Positions 14,154 through 21,269 of a stretch of DNA of 21,269 nt are shown piece after piece. Position numbers and translations under genes: made by a program. Within the stretch, counting starts at the first letter, position 1; every line of letters starts with the position of its first letter. The notes below the pieces were generated by a model. That model was given only the letters and a program-made list of their open reading frames with translations. It was not told the DNA's origin and searched no databases. Source of the DNA: Methanobacteriota archaeon (GTDB taxonomy: Archaea > Thermoplasmatota > Poseidoniia > Poseidoniales > Thalassarchaeaceae). The stretch is from the NCBI GenBank assembly GCA_002727275.1, contig PBWO01000002.1, positions 99,289-120,557 of the forward strand, in the 5' to 3' direction.

Positions 14154-16850
14154 TTAGTCCTCAAACTGATTTTCCAGCACTTCGGCAATTCTACGGTTCT
14201 CTGCGCGAGAACGGAACAACAACACCACAACTAAGATAGAGCCTAGGATGATGGACCCGTAAACCAGCATCTGAGTGGCTTCCTCGGACAGCCCTATGAA
14301 GGTCGATGGCATGACTGAAGTCACCTCCAAATCAATCGGCTCGCCTGCTACTGGGAGTCCTTCAGGTTGGACGGTGACAGTAAAACTGTATGTGTCGTCG
14401 TCGAGAAGATCGCTGGGAGGAGTTACACTGACCTGAACCTCTCTAGTCTCTCCGGGTGCAAGCTCAAATTCATCGAAGTCAACATTCACTGTCCAACCCC
14501 TGAGTGACTCACTGGAAAGTACCTCTACATCCTCTAGAACATTCCCATGATTTGTGATAAAGAGTGAGAAATAGGCTTTGTCAGGATACTCTGCTGTCTT
14601 TGTATCCTCTCCCTCTAGAGTGAATCTAAGGTCGTGTATAGTTCTGATTTCAACTACGATGTCAACGGTTGTTTTCACAGCAGTGTTCTTCTGTGAAGAG
14701 GCGGCAACTTCTATCACTCCGGAGACTCCATTCGCGACGCCTTCGGACACTTCCAATTGGACCTCAAGAAGAACTCTCTCTCCATTGCCGATGGAGAATG
14801 TGCCATCGATTTCAACACCTTCAACAGTCAGCGTCCTGACAACTGAAGATTCCATTCCGGTGACAGAAATAACAGCTGTATCACCTCCTGGATAATCTCC
14901 AGTGTTCTCTACCCAGAACGAGGTTGTCAAAGTTCCACCAGGAGGTAGAGTGGCTTGAATCTGGTCGGGGATTTCCCCCGGATTCTGAGGCGAGATGGCC
15001 ATGGCGTAATTGTAGTTCGAAACCACTACCGTTACAGTATGCTCGTCGGCTACCGTAGTCCCGTAGATAGCTATGCGAGCAAGGACGCTAGCGGAGTCAG
15101 CATCCTCCTCTCCCTCGACTAGAACATCGAGATAAATTGTCTGCTTTTGTCCCGGATCAAGGACAATTTGTGTTATTGTATTACCCTCAGAATCTGAGAA
15201 TGAAGATTGCCACATCGGCGAACTGCAACCTGTCTGATCACCTGGGTCGCAGGCTTGTAGTTTGAATGTGTACTGAATATTTCCAGAGTTGGTCACGTCG
15301 ATTGGGAACTGAACCGTCTGGTCTGAGCGCCCAGTCTGCTGAGTTGACAGAATAGAGGTAGTAACACTGTGTTTGGCAGCGACTGAGACTGTGAGATCTT
15401 TGGAGTCATATGGCTCGCTACCTCCGCCTCTACCAACATTGAATGTAATCACTGTGTCCTCCACGGCGCTAGCATCCTCTGGGACGAAAACTTCGGCAGT
15501 TACAGTCTCCTTGTTGTTACCGGAATTGGCACTACCGACAGTCACTGAAGTTTGTGAGAATGAAACCTGCCATCCAGGAGGAAGTCCTTCGGCTCCCAAA
15601 GACATAGTTTCCATGCCGTTTCCTAGATTGGTAATCTGAACTGACAGAGTATCCGATGATCCTGGTTCTACATTGTTGAGTTTGTTTTTACTGAGAGAAA
15701 GAGAAGCGTCGTGGCTTTGTCCTACAGTCACAGTTAGTATCTGCTCGCATCCTATCGAGGTCCCGGCTCTGCCTTGAACTCTGATTCCGACCTGAGTACC
15801 AGATTCTACTGAATCGTCAGGGGTCACGGTGAAGGTGAACGTGTGACTGTCTTGCGAGCCCCCTGGTTCAGAGAGGAGCTTACTCAAGGGGTTATCGAAG
15901 TCTACCCACCCCGATATGTCATAATCTGAGTTCTGTGCCTGAGCATTAGCAGTCACAGTCCACTCTGTATTGCCAATGTTTTCTACTTCGAATGAATTAG
16001 TTGCAGAATCGCCCGGATCGAGATTGTGTGAGGTGAACTGTAGATCCGGATCACACTCCTTGCGCTCTGGGACCTTGAGGGTCAATGTCAGATTGTCCTC
16101 AGCTTGGTCTGCTGCATTTGGATCGTTAGTCACGGTCGCCTTCAGGATGAAGCAGTGATCGCCTGCCTCGGTAGAACTTCCATCAGGAATGTCTACCGTG
16201 ACCTCGACAGTCTCGGTGTCCTCTGGCTCTAATTGCAGAACTTGTGGATCGACGGTTGCATCCAATGTATCGGACTCACAATCGCTGTCAGAAGTCATTT
16301 CCAACTGTACATTTGCCTGCTGCTCTCCGTTATTCTCTACATCAACATCCCATGAAACACTGTCAGATCCAGTTGAGTCTCCATCGTAGGTCTTGAGTTG
16401 CTCATCAGTGGACAGGCTAACTGAATACAGGCCACCTCCATCTCCAGCTGTGGTGGTCACAGTAACATCGTCATTTGCAGGTGCACCAATTCCAGTTCCT
16501 GCAGCTTGGGCGTTAACTGTGGTCTCACAATCGCCGTCGGCCTGATCATTAACCGAGACAGTGAGAAGGACTGTCTCGGAGCTGCCTTCCGAGACGGAGA
16601 CTTGTACTGTCTCTAAAGTTGATGTGAAGCCATTGCAGTCGTTTCCTTGCTGGGTACTCAAGGAGACGGAGATGTCCTCATCCCCATCGTTGGTCACAAT
16701 GATGTCATATTCGGCCTCATCATCAGTAGTAGCCTCCTGAGCTGAAGGGTTCGCTGAAAGGGCTACAGATATCTCAGCAGATGCTAGGGGTGAAGCTATT
16801 GATACTAGCAAAATCGCCACAAGAACAGAGGTCGACCTAGTATGTCGCAT
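14154..16850 (-). CDS. Secreted, membrane-anchored protein of about seven Ig-like (NEW3/CARDB-type) modules
   Basis: An 898-residue surface protein with no enzyme motif. It has a signal peptide (basic MRHTRSTS, hydrophobic 8-22, likely cleavage after ASA at 25), then about seven beta-sandwich modules of 105-125 residues, at roughly 26-135, 141-260, 265-377, 380-492, 494-611, 613-735 and 737-845. Repeated phrases such as VxNxGxxxxxV, LxPGxxxTVxVxVxxP and PPGWxVxxS mark NEW3/CARDB-like folds. Cys pairs within modules (72/108, 191/233, 266/368, 534/542) suggest disulfides outside the cell. One membrane helix at about 859-879 and a basic SRAENRR stop-transfer leave a short cytosolic tail. The composition is strongly acidic. 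Function is unknown: adhesion, envelope scaffold, or partner of the upstream protease are all possible. GGAG lies upstream of ATG 16850. Confidence 0.85.
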   Translation of the reverse strand: MRHTRSTSVLVAILLVSIASPLASAEISVALSANPSAQEATTDDEAEYDIIVTNDGDEDISVSLSTQQGNDCNGFTSTLETVQVSVSEGSSETVLLTVSVNDQADGDCETTVNAQAAGTGIGAPANDDVTVTTTAGDGGGLYSVSLSTDEQLKTYDGDSTGSDSVSWDVDVENNGEQQANVQLEMTSDSDCESDTLDATVDPQVLQLEPEDTETVEVTVDIPDGSSTEAGDHCFILKATVTNDPNAADQAEDNLTLTLKVPERKECDPDLQFTSHNLDPGDSATNSFEVENIGNTEWTVTANAQAQNSDYDISGWVDFDNPLSKLLSEPGGSQDSHTFTFTVTPDDSVESGTQVGIRVQGRAGTSIGCEQILTVTVGQSHDASLSLSKNKLNNVEPGSSDTLSVQITNLGNGMETMSLGAEGLPPGWQVSFSQTSVTVGSANSGNNKETVTAEVFVPEDASAVEDTVITFNVGRGGGSEPYDSKDLTVSVAAKHSVTTSILSTQQTGRSDQTVQFPIDVTNSGNIQYTFKLQACDPGDQTGCSSPMWQSSFSDSEGNTITQIVLDPGQKQTIYLDVLVEGEEDADSASVLARIAIYGTTVADEHTVTVVVSNYNYAMAISPQNPGEIPDQIQATLPPGGTLTTSFWVENTGDYPGGDTAVISVTGMESSVVRTLTVEGVEIDGTFSIGNGERVLLEVQLEVSEGVANGVSGVIEVAASSQKNTAVKTTVDIVVEIRTIHDLRFTLEGEDTKTAEYPDKAYFSLFITNHGNVLEDVEVLSSESLRGWTVNVDFDEFELAPGETREVQVSVTPPSDLLDDDTYSFTVTVQPEGLPVAGEPIDLEVTSVMPSTFIGLSEEATQMLVYGSIILGSILVVVLLFRSRAENRRIAEVLENQFED

Positions 16851-16891
16851 TGGAACTCCGAGAATATCGCCCCTCTAAGGACTTCGGGCCA

Positions 16892-16910
16892 CGCGACCCT
16901 AGGGGTCGCG
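16892..16910 (-). repeat. Strong GC hairpin just after the subtilase gene
   Basis: A perfect 8-bp stem, CGCGACCC/GGGTCGCG, with a three-base CTA loop, starting six bases after the protease stop codon and 41 bases before the next ATG. There is no T-run. It may define a transcript 3' end, a processing site or a 5' leader structure of the Ig-repeat gene. Confidence 0.5.
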
Positions 16911-16916
16911 ATTCTA

Positions 16917-19900
16917 TCAGGCTTCGATTAACTCGTCAGAAGAGGTATCACAATGTAGGCAGTTGCCCATTGAAACCACATCGCATCCGGCCACCTGTCC
17001 TTGTTTGTGATATCTTGCGCCGCACTCTGAACAAGCCCATGAATCTCCAATTGTGGTGTCTCCACTACATATCCAGCAGGGGATGCCACTGGTCTCCTCT
17101 TCTTCCTTCTCGGAAAGTCCAAGGGAGTCGGCAATTCTGTTCAAAGAATCGGGACTAACTAAACTCGAAGGATCGTCTCTGCGAGAGTATAGGAAAGCCC
17201 CTCCAGCGATTAGTCCGATAACAACCAAGGAGATTAATAGCATCTGGAAGAAAGAAGATTCCTCTTCCACAACTGCAGGGAGAACATCTATTTCGAGAGA
17301 TTTTGAAGATCCTTCGATAATTCCTTGAACATCTGCGATGCTCACGGTTATTGTTCCATCACTACCGGAATCTGGAGTAAATCCTACCTGCATTGTTCTG
17401 ACTTCTCCTGGCATCAGATTTAGAACAATACCATCCAGTATCAACGGGTTCCATCCTTCAGGACCAGATACCTGTAGGATGTCAGAAATCTGAGAGTTTC
17501 CTGTATTCTCAATCTCAATCTGAAGGGTCGCGGGATAGCCTTCGTGTGCTGTAGCTTGGCTAACCAATATCCATTCTACTCTGTCAACTTGCTCTATCAA
17601 TAGGGAAATTGGATAGTTGATTACTATCCCCTCTCCCTCCATAATTAGTGTGATAACAGGCTCTGAGCCTGCTTCGGCAGATAGAGGAATAACTACTGTG
17701 CACCAAATCGTAGAACTTGCTCCTGGAGTCAAGGTCGAGGGCGCTGTGCACGTGGAGGACCAATCATCATTTGGGACCTCCATAAACGTCGTAGGTCTCC
17801 AAGTAGTTGAGCCCGAATTAGATACGGTCCAAGCGAGATCGAAACCAAGTCCTCCTACTGGATGATTTGGCACACCTAATGGATGGTCTGCAGAGGTTCC
17901 GTCCGGGAGGGCAATCTGATAGAATTCTAGCACCGGAATGGCGCCAGAAAGAACATTTAGTGTTCTATTCCAGTCAAAAGAGAATCCGTCTTCGGTAGCG
18001 AATCTTATTTCCAAATCGCCGCTGACTGCCGCTCCATTACCTTCGAGCATTAGGGAAACGGTTGTGGTTAAACCGGCGGGAATAATTAACGAATCCAGTC
18101 CATCAGTAATTGACCATCCTCCAGGAATACTCCTAACATACGGTTGAAGTTCGAGCAGACGATTACCATCGTTGTCAATCTCAAGATCAATTTGCAGGAC
18201 TGCATCAGGTGCTAGATCTTGATCTGATTCACCGGACGGAGGAGATGTGCTAACTTCATCGATATCCATGACAATTAGAGAGATATCCTCACTCCAAGAG
18301 TCTGAACTTACTCTAGAGTGGATAATGATTGCAGCATCGAATACATTGCCAGCCGGAATCATCGCTCCCGGCGGATTGATAGTTATGTCAATCGGCTTAC
18401 CTGAGTCCTTAGCCAGAGTTCCTGTAGAGCCATGGGAAGAGCCAGCAAATGTACCAAGAGTATCCAAGCCCAGATGCCAACCAGAGGGGGATACCAGTTC
18501 AACATCATATCCTTGGGCGCCATTGCCTTCATTGAATACTAGAATCTCTAACTCTGTGGGTTCTAGAGGGCTGACGAGGATTTGATCTCCCGGCATTACG
18601 ATATCAATTCCAGCGAGAACTGGAACATCGAAGAATAATGTCAACTCGGAACTCACATTATTCTCAATGTCGGTTCCAGTAACCAACATTCTGTAGAGGC
18701 CTGGTGGAGGAGGTGCTGGATAAACCATGGTTAGGCCAACATCTGCGGTTTCTGCAGCATCTAAGTTGAAGGTGTTTGAAGTAAATGAAGTGAACCAATC
18801 AAACTCAACACCATCTTGAACTCTAATTGGATCTGTAACTTCGATAGTTGCATTAGTCTCCAATAATGCGGTATTCATCAGAGACAATTGCCAAGTGGTT
18901 GAACTGTCAGAAGCGTCTGTCAGTGTTTTAGTCTCTTGAGGAGATGAAACGCGCACCCCTGGTGCACTAACGACTACTGTTTCTGACAGATAGTTGTTTG
19001 ATTCGGAGGACTCGTCAATTAACCCACTAGGATCTATGTGAAATGTGAATTCGACTTCTCCTTCTTGAGAGGGGGTCCAGTTCCACTCCAACCGAGTAGA
19101 CTCACCTGGTGACATACTAATTTGGTGCATTCCAAGCAGGTCTAAGTCTGCTCTAGCGATAACCGAAAGGTCTGCGACCGAACCTGCGCCCTGATTCTTT
19201 ACAACCACAGAGATGTCAACATCCTCGCCCACCTGAGGTATCTGGGTAGAGGTTTCGAATGAATTTTGTACGAATGTTGGATCAGGAGATAGATCGTTGA
19301 CATTGACTCCACGTACTGCCAATGAGTATGGTTGCCAACTCCTGCCTCCTCCATGCTGGGCATCTCTTACCCTTACTGTCCATGCACCAGTCGCTGCGTT
19401 GTCGACAAGGACGACTTCGACATTGTTTGTAGAATCCTTAGTTCCGCCGGTAACCGAGCGTCCATTGACGAATGCGTTGCCCTTGTATGAGAGTTGGCCG
19501 TTTGGAGATATTACTTCTAGGTCGAGGTCGTTTCTCAACTGTGTTGAAGATGATGTGGAGCCAGGATAGTCCGACCAGGTCAAAACGACCTTCAGCGGTT
19601 CTCCCGCTCTGGTCACATCGAATGTATACTCGCTGACTTGGCCACTTGATAGTCTGTTTCTGTCATCGACGAAGATTCCTACATCGCTATCGGGAATCAA
19701 GGAGTTGACGAGATTCAATCTCCCCCAGCCCTCGTCTTCATTCGGAATGTCACGAGTATCCATATCCTGAGCTCCAAGAATGAGCAGTCCCTTGATCAGG
19801 GAACCTTGAGGAGCGGGCCTATTTGCAACCTCCATGAGATATTCTCGAACTAGTACTGAGGCCCCTGCTGCAGCAGGAGTGGCCATCGAAGTTCCACTGT

Positions 19901-21269
19901 ACTCTAGATACCAGTTGTTGCTCCATGAGCCTTGAGCACTGCTAGCCTCCTGAGACTTGCAAGATCTGACATAATCTCCTGGAGCAACCAAGTCTGGCTT
20001 TATTCTGCCGTCATCGGTTGGTCCTCGGCTTCTCCAGTAGTACATCTCGTCTGGAGCGCCGCTGTAGCGATTCTTGTGGCCGCCAACTGTAATCACATTC
20101 TTCGCTGTACCAGGAGGAGAGACCCCCGAGTCTCTATCATTGCCGGCTGCGAATAGAACTGTCATTCCATCGTATGTCCAATACTGATCCCAAGTAGAGG
20201 TTCTATCATCAGCGTCCTCTGACTGAGTTGAGTAGCCTCCGCCGCCTGACCCTGAGCCCCAACTATTGGTGTGCAGCCGGGCTCCCCCATTGTAGGCAGA
20301 GTTTAGCATCGAGTTGATTCCATAACTGTACAATTGGCCTGTGTCATCATCTTCCATCGCTTGAAAGTACAAGTCCGCCTCAGGAGCCACTCCTTGGTAG
20401 GTTCCTCCACTTCTTGAGCCATCTCCAAGCACTGTGCATGCAACGTGGGTGCCGTGTCCATCACTGGGATCTGCAGTCGAAGAGTCCCCAGGGGTGACTG
20501 AGGTCAAAGTAGCGACTCTGCCTGTGAAATCACCGTGGTCGTCATCCAAACCAGAATCACCTACGGCAATCTTCTGGCCGCTACCGTTGAGACCTGTGAT
20601 GAAAGTATTCTCGACCGTATTGATTCCCATATTGATTCTAGCTTGATCGTTGTGCAGAACCAATACTGGCATTGGCGCAATGTAGGCGACTGATGGATGT
20701 CTGAGTATGTCATCGATATGCTCAGTTTGAATCAATCCCCAAAGTCTGCCTTGCTCAGGCGACCAAGGATCTGACAGCCATCTCGATGCATCGGACAGAG
20801 TGTCCGTGAATCCAAGGCCGGGCTCATTCTGCCTGACTAAACTGGAGTTCTTCCACCCGATTACCTCTACCATAGTCTCAACTTGATTCATATTCATCCT
20901 GAGGTCGGGGTGAGTAAGGAGTCCCATTGGAACATCATGAACCGCTAAAACTTCGGGAAGAGATGAGAATTTTGGAATGTTTCCAGGTTGGCTCTGAATA
21001 AGGAAACCTGAGGGAGGGATCGTAGAACGAATTTCTACATCGAAGGCTTCTAGGATAGCAACTCGTGCATCCCAAAGTCCAACCTCTCCATCCACGATTA
21101 CAATTGCTAAATCACTCCTTGAAGAGGCCAAATCTAGGCTCATCTCCGTGTCTGGCAGTAAACCCCACTGAGTGTAGATGCCGATGCTTGAGTCGGCACG
21201 ATTTGCCCTAACATCCTCGAAGCCATCGGTAATGACAGGGGTTCCTAAATCCTGAATGCTATTGGGATC
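16917..21269 (-). CDS. Membrane-anchored S8 subtilisin-like protease with Ig-like modules and a cytosolic Cys/His tail (5' end beyond window)
   Basis: A surface serine protease. Numbering from the Met at 21143, the triad is D196 (VGDSGLD), H230 (DGHGTHVA) and S419 (GTSMATPAAAG), with oxyanion N335 (FAAGND). An N-terminal part (to about 180) reads like a propeptide. Residues 485-612 form a beta-sandwich with RNDLDLEVISPNG, as in KP43-type subtilases; a CARDB domain (about 624-726, ending IDESSESNNYLSETVVV) and about five more Ig-like modules follow. One membrane helix (1298-1320) with RR after it puts residues 1321-1408 in the cytosol; that tail has CxxC, CxxC, H, C and CxxC (1356-1398). The frame stays open for 42 further codons to the window edge and no signal peptide is visible, so the true start lies outside and the Met at 21143 is internal. 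Confidence 0.93.
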   Translation of the reverse strand, partial: DPNSIQDLGTPVITDGFEDVRANRADSSIGIYTQWGLLPDTEMSLDLASSRSDLAIVIVDGEVGLWDARVAILEAFDVEIRSTIPPSGFLIQSQPGNIPKFSSLPEVLAVHDVPMGLLTHPDLRMNMNQVETMVEVIGWKNSSLVRQNEPGLGFTDTLSDASRWLSDPWSPEQGRLWGLIQTEHIDDILRHPSVAYIAPMPVLVLHNDQARINMGINTVENTFITGLNGSGQKIAVGDSGLDDDHGDFTGRVATLTSVTPGDSSTADPSDGHGTHVACTVLGDGSRSGGTYQGVAPEADLYFQAMEDDDTGQLYSYGINSMLNSAYNGGARLHTNSWGSGSGGGGYSTQSEDADDRTSTWDQYWTYDGMTVLFAAGNDRDSGVSPPGTAKNVITVGGHKNRYSGAPDEMYYWRSRGPTDDGRIKPDLVAPGDYVRSCKSQEASSAQGSWSNNWYLEYSGTSMATPAAAGASVLVREYLMEVANRPAPQGSLIKGLLILGAQDMDTRDIPNEDEGWGRLNLVNSLIPDSDVGIFVDDRNRLSSGQVSEYTFDVTRAGEPLKVVLTWSDYPGSTSSSTQLRNDLDLEVISPNGQLSYKGNAFVNGRSVTGGTKDSTNNVEVVLVDNAATGAWTVRVRDAQHGGGRSWQPYSLAVRGVNVNDLSPDPTFVQNSFETSTQIPQVGEDVDISVVVKNQGAGSVADLSVIARADLDLLGMHQISMSPGESTRLEWNWTPSQEGEVEFTFHIDPSGLIDESSESNNYLSETVVVSAPGVRVSSPQETKTLTDASDSSTTWQLSLMNTALLETNATIEVTDPIRVQDGVEFDWFTSFTSNTFNLDAAETADVGLTMVYPAPPPPGLYRMLVTGTDIENNVSSELTLFFDVPVLAGIDIVMPGDQILVSPLEPTELEILVFNEGNGAQGYDVELVSPSGWHLGLDTLGTFAGSSHGSTGTLAKDSGKPIDITINPPGAMIPAGNVFDAAIIIHSRVSSDSWSEDISLIVMDIDEVSTSPPSGESDQDLAPDAVLQIDLEIDNDGNRLLELQPYVRSIPGGWSITDGLDSLIIPAGLTTTVSLMLEGNGAAVSGDLEIRFATEDGFSFDWNRTLNVLSGAIPVLEFYQIALPDGTSADHPLGVPNHPVGGLGFDLAWTVSNSGSTTWRPTTFMEVPNDDWSSTCTAPSTLTPGASSTIWCTVVIPLSAEAGSEPVITLIMEGEGIVINYPISLLIEQVDRVEWILVSQATAHEGYPATLQIEIENTGNSQISDILQVSGPEGWNPLILDGIVLNLMPGEVRTMQVGFTPDSGSDGTITVSIADVQGIIEGSSKSLEIDVLPAVVEEESSFFQMLLISLVVIGLIAGGAFLYSRRDDPSSLVSPDSLNRIADSLGLSEKEEEETSGIPCWICSGDTTIGDSWACSECGARYHKQGQVAGCDVVSMGNCLHCDTSSDELIEA

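Noticed and set aside
1..21269. CRISPR arrays, insertion sequences, att sites, phage genes
   Set aside because: No regularly spaced repeats, transposase/integrase motifs or terminal repeats were seen; coding is continuous and on one strand throughout.

Overview
This window looks like a chromosomal segment of an uncultured archaeon. Every gene lies on the minus strand, so read from right to left. The archaeal assignment rests on the eIF1A, RIO1 kinase and two-KH (Pno1/Dim2-type) genes in consecutive order, on an 11-subunit complex I without the NADH-oxidising module and with NuoJ split into two genes, and on Shine-Dalgarno sites matching the archaeal 16S 3' end (GAGGTGAT). The large secreted subtilase and multi-Ig surface protein, with this mix of genes, suggest marine Euryarchaeota of the Thermoplasmatota/Poseidoniales (Marine Group II) type; that finer placement is inference, not shown by a marker gene here.

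Layout in transcription order: (1) 21269-16917, a very large membrane-anchored S8 (subtilisin-like) protease, open at the window edge, with a CARDB and further Ig-like modules, one C-terminal membrane helix and a Cys/His-rich cytosolic tail. (2) 16850-14154, a secreted, membrane-anchored protein of about seven Ig-like modules. (3) 14061-2164, an unbroken run nuoA-B-C-D-H-I-J1-J2-K-L-M-N. All junctions are overlaps or gaps of a few bases, and several stop codons sit within or against the next ribosome-binding site. (4) 2120-1, eIF1A, RIO1 and a Pno1/Dim2-like KH protein that runs off the left edge: a translation-initiation and small-subunit-maturation cluster.

The nuo genes encode the membrane arm (A, H, J, K, L, M, N) and the Q-module (B, C, D, I) of a proton- or ion-pumping complex I. 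NuoE, F and G are absent, so electrons probably come from a reduced carrier (ferredoxin, F420H2 via an FpoF-like protein, or another) encoded elsewhere. The key quinone-site residues in NuoD, the N2 cysteines in NuoB, and the proton-path Glu/Lys of NuoK, L, M and N are retained.

Points that stand out: NuoI carries an insertion of about 85 residues between its two 4Fe-4S motifs, part of which reads like a small SH3-like barrel; its neighbour NuoH carries an insertion of about 53 residues at the quinone-tunnel end; NuoA has Ala in place of the conserved FDxE Glu; eIF1A has a eukaryote-like acidic tail; the subtilase ends in a RING/PHD-like Cys/His cluster on the cytosolic side; and the nuoA and eIF1A leaders share a CATAGG/CCTATG inverted repeat whose 3' arm contains the start codon. 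In nuoA this repeat is mutually exclusive with a strong GC hairpin. No tRNA, rRNA, CRISPR array or mobile element was seen, and no gene-free stretch exceeds about 100 bases.
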